64,000 bases of DNA from Amorphophallus konjac. Lineage: Eukaryota; Streptophyta; Magnoliopsida; Alismatales; Araceae. This document shows, in pieces, positions 46,153 through 57,946 of the stretch. The notes under the pieces are model-generated. The model did not search any database. It had not been told where the DNA came from and saw nothing but the letters and a program-made list of their open reading frames with translations. The DNA is taken from the NCBI GenBank assembly GCA_022559845.1, contig CM040128.1, positions 220,209,643 through 220,273,642 of the forward strand, read 5' to 3'. Position 1 is the stretch's first letter. Each line of letters opens with the position of its first letter. Made by a program: the position numbers and the translations under genes.

Positions 46153-47810
46153 TCTATACAGTGGTTCAGCAAGTGTGTACATCGCTTAGTGTAAGCATGG
46201 CGAAGTCCAAAGTCTATACATTGCTGCTTTGCATTGACTTAAGTCCATACATTGACAAGCCTATACAATGGCTGCAGCATGCTCGCATAAGTCTATACAT
46301 TGCATCTTAGCATGTTTGCACAGCACACCATCAAGTCTGGACATTGGTTGCACTCAGAGTCTATTCACTGCTTCATGCGTTGCATTCTAAGTGTAGACAA
46401 CATTGCACGATGAGTCTTCATATTCAAAGTATGTACATTGGTCTTCACCTGAAGTCCACACATTGGCCTTCAGGATTGGAAAGTCTATACATCGTGAAGT
46501 CTTCACACTGGCCTTTGAATCAGTCTGCACATTCCTGAATGATCTGCAAGTCTATACACTGGTCGAGCATTCAAGTCTGAACATTGGCCAAGTCTACACA
46601 TCGGCACTGTAGCTTGCTTAGTTCAAGTCTATACATCTGTTTGCACAGCACATGAACTCTATACATTGCACTGTTCATGCACGGCATAGCAAGTCTGCAC
46701 AACGTCCGTCTCATTTAGCATCTAAGGCAAGTCTATACACTGGAAATTGAAGTGTGTACATTGAGCGTCTCATTGAGCGTCTCACGTAAGTCTATACATC
46801 ACATTGGGCTTTAGGCTTTACAAGTCTGTACAGAGCTTTCGTCTCATGCATTGTCTAAGCTAAGTCCATACATTGGACTGTAGCATCTTTACCCACGTTC
46901 TATGCTTCAAGTCTATACAGACCTTGATTCGCTCAAGTCTGTACATCGGCCTGCTACCTTTGGCAAGTCTTCACATCGTGAAGTCTATACACTCAACTCC
47001 TTCACACTTCAACAAGTCTGTACAACGGCTATCTTCACATAGGAAGTCAGTACAGCCGTTCACCTTGTGAAGTCTAGACATTTGATGTACATTGGACTTG
47101 AAGCATTTAGGAATTCTGTACATTGGACTGCATTGCATTGCATTGCATTCATCAGTTGTGAAGTCTGTACATCGAGTCAAAGTCTGCACATTGCATTCTC
47201 TTCAGCAAGTATGTACAGCGAGTGACTTCATATATGAAGTATGTACATTGCACAGCACTGCATATATGATGTCTATACATTGGGCAGAGACGCATAAAGT
47301 CTATACAGTGCCTCAGGCTGAGCAAGTCCATACATTGGTCGGTGAAAAGTCTGTACATTTAGAAGTCTGTACATCCACCGTCTTCCTCAGCGTCTCATGC
47401 ATAAGTATGTACAGTCAGTGCAGGTTAAGCATCGTCTCATTTTGCGTCTCAGTTTGCAAAGTCTATACATTGCTGCTGAACGCAAGTCTGTACACTGCAC
47501 TGGAGCATGCATCTCATGCAAGTCTGCACATCGCTTTTGACGAAGGGCATTGAAGTCTATACACTGGCTTTGAGCTGAAGTCTAGACATTGCTTTAGGCT
47601 GAGCAAGTATATACATTGCATGTTCTTTTAATAAAGTCCATACACTGAGCAAGTATATACATTGTCTGCCTGTCGATTGAAGAGTCTATACATTGCATTT
47701 GTTCATGGTTGCAAGTATATACATTGTGTGTCTTGTTCAGCTAAGTATATACATTGGATGAGTCTCATGAAGTATGTACATCGTGCATCAGTTCTAAAGT
47801 CTATACACTG
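46153..47810 (+). repeat. Array of about 59 AAGTCTRTACATTG words with unrelated spacers
   Basis: By eye about 59 copies of a 14-bp word, consensus AAGTCTRTACATYG, lie 16 to 45 bp apart. The spacers show no common sequence. Frequent variants keep GT....AC around the centre (GTCCATAC, GTATATAC, GTGTGTAC). It lies in the U3, ending about 630 bp before the TATA box. Open readings across it are not genes. Confidence 0.92.
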
Positions 47811-47841
47811 TCTTCAGATGATGACAACAATGAAGAACAGG

Positions 47842-48233
47842 GTCGACGCTGGGAGTTCAATGCGTCCACGCTTCAAATGAAGAGGATTTCAGAGCTTCAC
47901 CTGGCTGCATCAACTCCATGCTACAACAGCGTCGACGTAGTAGTTAATGAGGCAGAGTCCATAGCTCACTGGAATACTGCAGTGCGTCAATGCCATTGCA
48001 AGATAGCGTCCACGCAGCAATTGAGTCTGATATACATTCAGCTCTGGAACACCACTGCGTCAACGCTATGGATTAGCAGCGTCGACGCAGCACGGTTATC
48101 TGTCGAAGACCTTGATCACTGAATTGTCGATGCATTAACGTAGCTGGCTGATAGAGTCAACGCATCAGACTTGAGTTTCGTAGCAAGAAGATATCAGAAG
48201 GGTGCGTCAACTCCTTGGAGCAAGAGGGTTGAC
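47842..48233 (+). repeat. GCGTCRACGC word pairs, 22-bp spacing
   Basis: Six pairs of palindromic words have cores (GTCRAC or one- to two-base variants) starting at 47842/47864, 47909/47931, 47986/48008, 48059/48081, 48134/48156 and 48206/48228. All pairs are exactly 22 bp apart, and pairs recur every 67-77 bp. Spacers are not conserved. The last word is 215 bp before the TATA box. Confidence 0.92.
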
Positions 48234-48442
48234 GCCATCTAATTCCAGTTGTTGAGCACGTTAAGGTGATCCCACCTTCAGTCGTCAACTGCCACATCAG
48301 TCACAAGCGGATAAGCTTTCGTACCTTCCACCACTCCATTGGTGTCTGGCACGTGATCCAAGGAGCTGAGATGCTAACACGTGGCAAAGTCGATTGGGCG
48401 GGAGCTGTGGAGACCACACGCCCTAGCTACTGCTACTGCTGA

Positions 48443-48450
48443 TATAAATA
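48443..48450 (+). promoter_or_regulatory. TATA box of the copia solo LTR
   Basis: TATAAATA in a CTGATATAAATAGAAGGC context, in the usual plant form. Confidence 0.75.
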
Positions 48451-49298
48451 GAAGGCTTCATCTTCGGATGAAGATGATCGAGATTCAAGAGGCGAAGCTT
48501 GAGCAGAGAATGCTATAGCAGCAGAGAGCCACCACGATCCAGATAGAGAGAAGAAAAAGAGAGAAGAAGCAGAAGGGAAAGAAGAAAAGGAAAGAGATAG
48601 GGAGCTCGAGCAGAGTGTGAAAAGAAGAAGAAGGAAGAGAGAGAGAAGAGAAGATCAGAGAAGATCGTTCCTACTGGAAGTTGGATCAGATCCACTCCAG
48701 TCAGCTCTTTAAGAGCCACATTGTGCTTCATTGTTTACAGCCTTCCGATTGCTGTTTGTTTCCCATTTTCGTTTTCCTTTCATACATTTCTTCAAGCTGT
48801 TAGTCAGCGGGTTTTGCAGAGGTGCTGCCTCTGGACGGCTAAGCTGTATTGCCCAGCGGTTTGCAGTGGAGGATTCCACTGGACAGCAAGCTGTGTTGCT
48901 CAGCTGGGCGAGGAGGATTCCTCGGACGGCAAGCTGTGTTGCCCAGCGGTTGTATGGCAAGCTGTGATGCCCAACTGTTCAAGCTGTGAGTCAGCAGGAA
49001 GCCACACTCGGGTTGAGTGTGGGGTGGACGTAGGTCTGTTGGACCGAACCACCTAAAAACCCTCTTGCATTGTGGTTTGTTTTGTTCTATTTATGCTTCC
49101 GCTAGATGAATGCATAGGGGCGCTCAACTGTTTGCTTATAGGTTCAGTAGATGAGTGTTCTAATTTGTCTTGTTAGCATTCCAGTTTTTAAGTGAGCGAA
49201 ATCTTATTTTGGGTGAAGGTTTTTAATTGGGCGAATTTTTAAAGGGCTATATTCATTCACCCCCCCCCTCTGAATACTGCACCGAACCCAACAAATGA

Positions 49299-49584
49299 AA
49301 ATGGAATGATAGAAATGAAATAAAAATCTTTTTTGTGTTTTGCTTATGTGGATGAATGAATGAAGGAATGTGAGTATGAATGTGAGGATGAAATGGATGT
49401 GAATGTGTGAATGGATGAAAATAAATGTATGGAGGAGAATGCAAATGAATGGCTATGAACAGGGGATAGAGTGTAAGACCGGCAGGTCAAAGCAAAGGAG
49501 AAGGGGAAGATCAGAAACCTGCAGCAGAATGTGTGACGGTCTAGTGGAGGAGCGTCAGATTAATGTAACACACCAAGGCCAGGC
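49299..49584. other. Remnant of Tat-like element 2
   Basis: 286 bp between the solo LTR and element Z. It holds a degenerate GAATG-type repeat (about 49350-49460) and one 26-bp dyad at 49533-49558 of the same type as near PMD gene 2, which supports continuity of that element across the solo LTR. No gene seen. Confidence 0.6.
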
Positions 49585-51101
49585 TGTGACGACCCGGATC
49601 CCGGATACCAGATATACCCGATAGGACTATCGAATATACCTGATACCACTTGGAACCCGCGAGGCCTCCCAAGAGCGGTAAAGCTCCGAAGGGATAAAAG
49701 GTATGTGTAGAGTACATTGAAGCCACAGAGATAGTACAGTAAGCAATAATATATCATTAGATCGATTTACTAAAGTAGCAGAAATAAAATTACTTTTTAA
49801 TTAACAGTTTCAAATTAACAATTATATACCAGAGTCAAGCCCAGAGCTAAGACAGCAAGTCTAGCAAGTACAGTCGACAGAAAAGAAAGACGTACCGAGA
49901 AGTCGGGAGAAGCCTGACGCAGGTACCAGCTGGCCACAACGACATGCTACGAGCACGCGCACCAAGAACCACGGAAGCAGAACGAATGATCGCCCACCTG
50001 AAAAGCAGGGGTGAGCCTCGTGTCACTGGCTCAGTAGGGGTCACGCAGATCCCCACTGAAAAACACATAGTAACATGGAACAATAAAAATGACAAGAAGA
50101 ACAGCATGTGTAGTAAGGCGGGAAAACTACACTACAAAGCTGTAAAACTACTCTAGAAGTAGTAAAGAACAGACGGGGAGTAGGAGTAGGGAGCAAGTAG
50201 GAAAGGGGGAGAATCCGCACCAGACAAGCGGCTGCCGAACTAACCTCAACACCCCAAACTACTCCAGGCAGCGACAGAAGGGCGACTCTGAACTGACAAA
50301 GTCAGGAGTTTACCGATCTGCCGACACGACGCCAGGCCTAAGACAAAGACCTGCAAGGACAGACAAAAGTCTAGAAAAGATCTAGACAGACGATGGATAG
50401 ACCCGACGAGCACACACGACTAGAACGTCGTGCACACAAAACAACATTGACCTCGAGTAGGGCCCCGAGAGGGCTAACTCGGAAAGGTCACGACGCACAA
50501 GAAACGTGAAAGTCACGTATCACGTGACGGAAGCGCCTCCTCACAAGGAAAACAGCCAGCTGCATCCACTGACATCTTATGCTGCGCCTCGAGTGTCTCG
50601 CCTACGGTACCGCTAAAGCCACGGTAGAGACCCAGACACGCACTAAACCAAATAAGAACAACAGCAATAAGAGACTAGTCAGGGTCACTGATGTGACACC
50701 AATATGGGGTAGGCAGCAAGCAAACAAAAAAAAAACTTAAGATCTAATCCGCATTCACAAACACACAGCAATTAAGATGATAAATCGGGACCGAAACACC
50801 GTCGCACACACGCGAGCCCCGGGTGACTATATGATGCTAGAAAGAGGTGATGGATCAAGACCCTTGCTGGTAGAGTGCCACCAGGGCTAGGGTTGCCCTC
50901 CCGAGGGTATGTGGCCCACACCTTTGGGGCTGGCCGGTGCCAATTGGGGCACTAGGTCCCACTCTCTCACTATCACCACGGTGACCACACTATAATGGTG
51001 GCTGCGGGAACGAGCACTCACGCACATGCGCAACGGAGCTAAGTCTACGGATATTAGATGAACAACACTAAAATTGCTGGAGCAAAGTTTAGAGCTCACC
51101 T

Positions 51102-51123
51102 GGTTGGTTTGAAGAAACCAACC
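51102..51123 (-). other. Covarying 22-bp hairpin of the family-A LTR
   Basis: Arms GGTTGGTTT and AAACCAACC around GAAG. Compared with 28581-28602 (GACCGGTTT and AAACCGGTC) both arms differ, but all 9 pairs are kept. Confidence 0.8.
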
Positions 51124-52804
51124 CCGTTCGGAGACGTGGGCGAGCGGGGAAGTGTGATCCCGCACACTGCGCCGATGTAGCTTGAGCTGCTAATTACATG
51201 AACTACTCCTCACGCAGGAGGGTTGGATTAAGGGTGGGGGAATCAAAATTACATCAAACACTACCTCCACGCAGGGAGGGGCGCTAAGCCGGCCAGGCGG
51301 GAGGGGGAAAGTCGCCGAGAAAGACGGAACGGAAGCCGACGTGGATCCGCTCACTTGCTGTGCAAGGGGACAGGTTGCCGCTGTTGCAGTCGTATCTCGT
51401 CCTCTGGAATTTTGCTGATGACGAGACTTGAGGGAGAGGCTTCGTAACAGGGATGGGGACTCCTCTGATTTTTATCCAATTCTTCTGTCGTCGCCGGTGG
51501 TCGTGGTGAAGACTCGAACAGGACGTAGGAATCTGGGGTTGGCAGCTTCAGAATGGATGCAGTAGGATGCAGAAGTTGTACCTTGGGCTCCCGAACTCCG
51601 AATATCGAACCGTCAGAGTCGTTGTGTCCGTGGACAAGGCTTCTGCACAGAAAAACTGACAGCAACACCTTCTGAGGTCGGGGTGGACAGGGGGAGGCCA
51701 TTGAGTGAGACCTGGTCGATGCAGACTGCAGGAGGCAGACCCGCGCGACTGAGGAAGAAAATTCGGAAGTTGGGCTCCCCGATGCCGAATGTAGTTCTGC
51801 TTCTTGATCCTGATCGGGGACAGGGGGAGGAATATCTTTGATGAAGGACCTTTGGTCTGATTCAGCCGTGGTTCGCCGTGGCAGAGTCTGCAAGGTGAGT
51901 CTGATCCTCTGGCAGGGGCGGCACCAAGTCAGCCCTGGTTCTGTGGCAGCAGGTTGCAGATGACGTTACGGGCGCTCCCGAACTCCAATTGTCACGAAAC
52001 TGGTGGCGTCGTCTCCGTGGTCGGAGTAGCTTTCATACGGAGTCAACGGAGCTGCAATCTGATGCCGAGGCTGATCGTGGTACCCAGAAGAAGGGGTCCT
52101 GGTCGCTGCAGACTGCCCGAGGCAGACCCGAGCAGTTGAGGGAAAAACGTCACAACTCCGGCCCTCGGATGCCGAATTAAGTTCCGTCTTGTGCTTCTGG
52201 TCGTGGACAGATGGAGGAAGAATGTTGAAGAAGAGTCTTCAGCCTGAATCCTTCGCTGTTGGCCGTGAAGCTGCTTTCAACCAGGATCAAGCTGTCTGCA
52301 GGTGGGGTCTGGCGCAGTCGGGGTAGAACTACTCTCACGGGCGGCCACGAACTCGGAATTGGACGATTCCATCTCGCCTGTGAAGAGGACAGGGAGGCCT
52401 TTCCAGAATGGTATGCCACGCCCTCAGACGTTGTCGTATGAACTCGGGGCAGCTTCTGTAACATGTACCCAGTTCTGCTACCTGCAGACTAGCAAGGAGG
52501 GAGGGGAAGGAGGTGGTCGGCCAAGCAATGGGAGGTGGAATGGGGTGGAGGGGTCGACCCTAGGAGGGAGGGGAAGGTGGTGGACGACCTTGGGAGGTGA
52601 AAGGGGTTCTAGGGAAGGGGAAAGGGCTCTTGGGAGGTGGAAGGTTGCTTAGGGAAGGGGGAGGGATGCCTTGGGAAGGTGAAAGGGTGCTTGGGGAGGT
52701 GGAGTGGTTAATGGTGAAGTAATGGGAGTCTTGGGAGGTGAAAAGGCTTGCCTAGGTGGCAAGTGAGGTGGCAAGAGGTGAGGAGAGAGGGGAATTCCGA
52801 ATTT

Positions 52805-52835
<31 letters not shown>

Positions 52836-52890
52836 GGGGTTCGCCCCTAGGAGAGAGAGAGAGAGAGACTTAGAGAGAGAGGAGAGATGC
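52805..52890. repeat. (GA)n microsatellite
   Basis: GAGA runs broken by GGGGTTCGCCCC, just upstream of the family-A TATA box on the minus strand. The complete family-A LTRs have a shorter GA run at the same place (about 25003 and 30141). Confidence 0.85.
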
Positions 52891-54228
52891 ACTCAATGGC
52901 TCAAATTTTGCTTAATACTTCATTACTGAACTCAAGTGGAGTTGGGGTCCTATTTATAGGAATCCCAACATTTACAAAAAGTCCTTGGATAAACTACTAA
53001 AAGCAAATAAGCAAGGGGGTTGAGGAAAGAAGAGGTTGCCCATGGGCCAGGCCCATCTAATTGGGCCCAAACGACTTCCTAGCCTAACATACTTAGATAG
53101 ATAATGTGACGACTTAGGACCATGACTCAAAATAAAGATAAGTACATCAAAATGACTCAAGGAAAGATAAAAAATACATAGCTAGACTTCGGAAATCAAG
53201 CTAAACATAATGGCAATCATCCGGTCCCGTGGAGAAGTGAGAAGTGGTAAGCGATGTCCCCATCAGTCACGCCCATCGGTGTAAGTCCTCAGTCCCTGAT
53301 AACGTGTGCACACACTGGCTCTAGCCTAAGCCAGGACCTCTAGCTAGTTTTCTGCCTCGGTGGGACGCTACCGTTGGCTGGGAGCCCACAGAACTAGCTT
53401 ACAAACTGTATCTCGGGAACTGCCCTTTCCACCCCTCTGAGGTGGGTCAACACACTGGACCGCGCGCATCGACAGGCCACGACAAGCGGAGGTTCACGAG
53501 ACACCAGACTCAAAAACACAAGTGCTAGAGTACGGACAAGCTAGAACGCGCTGTCACACGTACTACTAGGCACCACTAGCAGTACTACTACTGCCAACAG
53601 ACTCAGGATTAGGCAACTAGACCTACAACGTAACGATCCTTGAGTCGGACGACTCAAAGGCAAGATCGTCACTAACAGCGGAACAAGCCACCAATCGGTC
53701 TAATCCTAAGCCACGAGAAACGACACTTCGCAGAAAATGACTCACGGAGACCTGAGGGAATACCGAGGACCCTCAGACACACCTGGACACGTAGGTCGAG
53801 GTAGGATGATACCTCGAAGCATCCAGAACCAGTGTCTCGAACGGGACAAAACCGCTGAGACACACACACAGGCTAAGACATCGGGTGATGTCCACGTGAC
53901 AATGGCTGAACCACCAGGTCAAGCCAAGACAAGCAGAAATCGGAACGGCAATAAAACGCTCTGGTAGAACGGACCGTCATTTAACCACTAGGCAGACTCA
54001 GCTGTCAAGGAACAGCCGTCACGCAACCAGAGGCAAGGGCATTGGCAATTCTAGATTACATCGTTAGGGAACTATCGCAGTCAAGGAAAAGACCGCATCC
54101 AGTCACCTAACTCGACCGATCCAGAAGACCACTGCCACACAAATATAGCCCTAGAGCACAAACCTACGACTGCTCAACACACGGGCGAACACCGAACACC
54201 CAACGGTCATTACGGCCACAACAGGGAT

Positions 54229-54894
54229 GTAACCCACCACCACAGGGGCGTTGCAGGCACCTGACGCACCAGGGCGGGCGCGTCAGAGCCAACAGGCACA
54301 AAACCAAATCGTGAGCCACGTAACGCACCAGGGTAGGCACGTTACAGCGACCTAATGCACGACGACTGGCGCGTTACGCCAACCTAACGCACGGGAGCAG
54401 ACGCGTCAGGGCCAACAGACCCAAGTCTGAAAACTAAGACAAACGGCACGTAACGGTCCACGACGGACGCGTTACAACGCCGTGACGCGCGGGGGCAGGG
54501 CCGTTAGAGCTAACAGACACAGCCACCCAGCTTAGCCAAACAGAGTGTAACGGCCTATGGCAGGCGCGTTACACAGCTATGACGCACAGGGGCACAACCG
54601 CTACACGAACCGACTGACCCGGTCAAATCTGGTCAAACAGAACGTAACAGCCTGGGGTAGGCACGTTACGCGAGCCTGACGCACTAGGGCAAGCGCGTCA
54701 GAGGAACCGACTTAACAAAAACACAAGATGACAAAATAGCTGTGACGCGTACTCCGGGACGCGTCAGGGAGCTGTAACGCACAACACCTGGGCCGTCACG
54801 CTCTCACAGCCATGAAAATATAAAATGAACAGACGCTGTGGCGGTCTATCGTAGGGCCGTTAGAGACTGTGACGGTCTCTGATACGATGCTACA
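54229..54894 (-). repeat. 26-bp dyad array in the element Z LTR, 32-bp pairs on a 97-bp period
   Basis: Fifteen dyads of 26 bp start at 54229, 54261, 54320, 54352, 54384, 54450, 54482, 54547, 54579, 54644, 54676, 54742, 54774, 54838 and 54869. Partners are 31-32 bp apart, and pairs from 54450 on recur every 96-98 bp. Arms follow STRACGSNC and the loop is 8 bp. Sequences between dyads differ. Confidence 0.93.
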
Positions 54895-55919
54895 CCGGCC
54901 ACGGCGGGAAAATAGTGGAAAAGCCAAATCGGGCCGTTCCACGCCCCATTCACGCCGAAGTGTAGGGGAAACAAAGCTACACGATGGCAAATGACATCTG
55001 GAGGCTAAAAAGCCCACATGCACGCGCTAAAACGCAAGATCGGGGCGATTCTAACGAATCGACCCAAAACGAGTCGCCGAGGTTCCCGGACTCCTACCGG
55101 CCTCGAATGACAACAGATCGACACGAAACTAACATGAATGGGATCTAGACATCCCAGCGGTCAATTTGATACTAACTAGACCAAGAATGGTTGCCATTTT
55201 TCGGTGAACCCTGAAAACCCCAAAAACTACGATTTTCACAAAATCGGCCCGATCTCTCCCGATCGAGCACCAAACTACGCACAGAAGTAGAGAAAACGTG
55301 CAGAACATGTAGGCGATCCATCTCCCTACCTTCACAGAAGAAACCGTGCCCCGCAGGGAGTAAACCGCGCTGAAAACCGCACCGCGAGCTCAAACGTCGG
55401 CTTTGAATCCACCGTTCGGGATCGCGCCAAAACCACTCCATCCTCGCCCCGTCGCGCACCCGACCAACTCCACAGCATCCCCAGCACTCTTCCCTAGGTC
55501 CTCCGTCTACAGCCGGAGTCGAGGAAGCTCGAGAGGAGAGAAAACGGGAGAGAGAGAGGCGGCGGCGTGAAATGAGAAGGAGGAGAGAGAGGAAGGAAAG
55601 AAAAAAGGAAAAGAAATTAGGAATTTTTCTAATTTCTGAAAAATCCGATTTCTGGCCCTATCTCAAAAAAATATGCAAAAATAGTCAAAACGACCGGCTC
55701 GGAGAGTACATCATCGCTGCAGCATCCTCGAGTCGATGAACTAACAAATAAACTCACCGTAGGGTTCTGTAACTAGTACGAGAGAAAAACCCACACGGAT
55801 CGTAAAACTCAGCTCGGAAGCCGCATAAGCGAACCGAAACTCACCGAAGCTGATCCGAAAGATCCAATAAAGATCCAACCAGACCTACTAAGGATCCAGC
55901 AAAGATCCGGGACATTACA

Positions 55920-55933
55920 TCCTCCCCTCCTTT
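55920..55933 (-). other. Polypurine tract of element Z
   Basis: The minus strand reads AAAGGAGGGGAGGA directly before the LTR start TGTAATGTCCC. This is a very typical plant Ty3 arrangement. Confidence 0.87.
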
Positions 55934-57932
55934 AAGAAATTTCATCCCCGAAATTTAAGGACTAGCAAGGGTAAGCAGGGAAGAGCAACCCGACAGTACA
56001 ACTGCGGAAACGACACAAATCTTGAGAAACATAGCTCAGAGGAACATTGTCAGACCACAATCACAAGCACACGCTCTAGATCGAGCACGACACAAGTGAA
56101 CACAAGTCCAACACCTTTGAAACAAAGCAACGTCGCTTACGTCTCACCGGGAAAGAGACACGACAGCCACGACAACAGATATCGAGGAAACGAAACGACG
56201 GACACGGCGAGTATCAGCTCAAACAAGGAGGCACAGTCCCCTCAGCTAACAGCTCGACCACATCATCGGCTCCAGTGCCAAAGGTGACAGAGAACACCTG
56301 GCACACAGGACGCTAACGACAACACTGGACCACAAGCACAATCAAGTCAGTCCTTACTCAGATATTACATCTGATCGAGCTGCAAGCTAACTCTAGGGAA
56401 AAAGAGTACAGTAAAGCTAACCGACAAGACCTGGTCCAAGACAGAGACACAAAATCATAGAGAAATAGTAATAAAACGACGACAACAGCACTTGCAGGAT
56501 TCTGGCTCCGTATAGAACACAGAACCACAGAACACGATTGCAAGCAGGGTCACATCAAGGCACAAGAACAGCTGAACACACGACCACAAGGGACTAGTCA
56601 TGCATCGAGCAACTCACCAAGAAAGGACCCACAACAACGAGAAACGACAACAATCTCGGGGAACGCAACTCAAGGACCACGATCACACCCTGAGAGCACA
56701 ACACCCAAGAGAAAAAATAGAGGAGTAGAGGGTACTCAATCAGTAGGAATGTCGACAGATTCTCCAACACTCGCAAATGCCAATGCCAACACCCAAAATA
56801 ACTCCAACAATAGCATGGCAATAGGCAACATCAAGGCACAAGAAGCCAAGATGAAGTTACATCGAGAACAACAATTCTCTCGATCCGCAAGAATCTCACA
56901 ACCAACTATCCTGAGCCTGTGGGTAATCAGCCCACACGCTTTTGTTGCGCACTCAACAACGCACGCAGGCCCCAGAAAGACCTTGGTATCTGCATCTCAG
57001 CGCACTCTAGGCGTCATTGCAATCCATGAAGATCACAATATAACACACGACGAGTACTGATCCAGCGAACAACCGATCATAGGTCGCCAAAGTGCCAATC
57101 ACGGAGAGCACCGGCTCCAGCACAAAGCACAGAAGAATGCTAATCTCAACTTACCTTCACGTCCTGAAAATGGTAAATGAGACTTCACAATACATCGGCC
57201 GCTGGACACGGCACGACAAACACGGTGCACAACAGCTCTTAACACCATAATGGAGTCCAAAGCCAAGCAACCGTATAGCAAAGAGCAGATCAGGCTCAGA
57301 ATAAACACTGTCCACACTTAAGCCGACACAGGACAAAAGCATCGCCAAGATAGCAATTCCAAGGCAAACCTCGAAAAGATTCCACTAGAAAGGACGAGAA
57401 GCAATAAGTTCAACCACGAAAGCTCACCAAGAAGGGAAAATCCTAGCTTGCCTGAGCAATTTCTCAAACACGGAATCTAATCGAACACTTCAACAGAAGC
57501 GAAACACATCAGGAGCTGAACAGAGTCAAGCTGGGACGACCAAAACAACGTAAGAACGTGTACGGCCATCACAACAACGCAAAAAGTCACCAGCCACCTA
57601 AACAAATCATGGAAAAGATCTCGAACAATGTACCGCAGATTCAAGCCTTCCGGCGAACTCTGCCAAGTACAACATGATCGAGACAGACACAATGACGAAA
57701 AAGAAACACCTCGTCACATCCTGACGAGAGCAGGACCATCTCGTACAGTGCCAGGACAGCACGCACAAGACGACACACAGAAAACGAAGTGACAAAGAAT
57801 CACAAACCTAAGCCAGCGAAAGACTGTACTGGACTTTCAGGACTCTGGATACTATATATCTCGGATTCCTATGTACTTCACACAACAATGCTCTGATAGC
57901 TCAGAAAAGAACTCCGAACATCTCAGAACACT
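55934..57932 (-). other. Interior of element Z, no gene recognised
   Basis: Two kb with only short open readings and none of the gag, protease, RT or integrase motifs on either strand. The 55939-55962 stretch resembles the sequence that follows the purine tract in plant Ty3 elements. The stretch may be retained for cis signals only. Confidence 0.7.
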
Positions 57933-57944
57933 GCACTGATACCA
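57933..57944 (-). other. Primer-binding site of element Z
   Basis: The minus strand reads TGGTATCAGTGC, one mismatch from the initiator tRNA-Met site, two nt after the LTR end. It fixes the orientation. Confidence 0.8.
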
Positions 57945-57946
57945 GC

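Larger units (their letters stand above)
45812..49293 (+). mobile_element. Copia solo LTR (Sirevirus-like), TSD AATGA
   Basis: 3482 bp from TGTTGTGCCCC to CCCAACA, flanked by AATGA at 45807-45811 and 49294-49298. The polypyrimidine CCCCCCCCTCTGAAT near the 3' end is typical of copia LTR ends. TATAAATA at 48443-48450 sets the transcription direction. The U3 carries a 1.7-kb word array and then paired GTCRAC palindromes. A purine-rich stretch (48540-48670) follows the TATA box. No interior, so a solo LTR. Confidence 0.93.
50689..53265 (-). mobile_element. Family-A solo LTR in element Z, TSD GTCAC
   Basis: 2.58 kb from TGATGTGACACC to CCCCATCA, flanked by GTCAC at 50684-50688 and 53266-53270. 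It is a diverged family-A member. It has a TATA box (minus strand, 52950-52958) and the hairpin at 51102-51123, in which both arms have changed yet still pair. A GA microsatellite lies at 52805-52890. Confidence 0.93.
49585..55919 (-). repeat. 3' LTR of element Z, split by a family-A solo LTR
   Basis: About 3.75 kb without the insertion. The first 420 bp match 57947-58367 with only about a dozen differences by eye. It contains the dyad array at 54229-54894. A weak TATA candidate (CTATATTT on the minus strand, about 54140) lies just downstream of that array. The rest of the LTR shows no coding signal. Confidence 0.87.

Noticed and set aside
46153..47810. CRISPR-like array
   Set aside because: Plant nuclear DNA inside a copia LTR. 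Words are short and variable, spacers irregular, and no cas genes occur.
51351..51893. Minus-strand reading of 180 codons in the family-A solo LTR
   Set aside because: No domain, and broken by frameshifts in the two LTRs of the complete family-A element.
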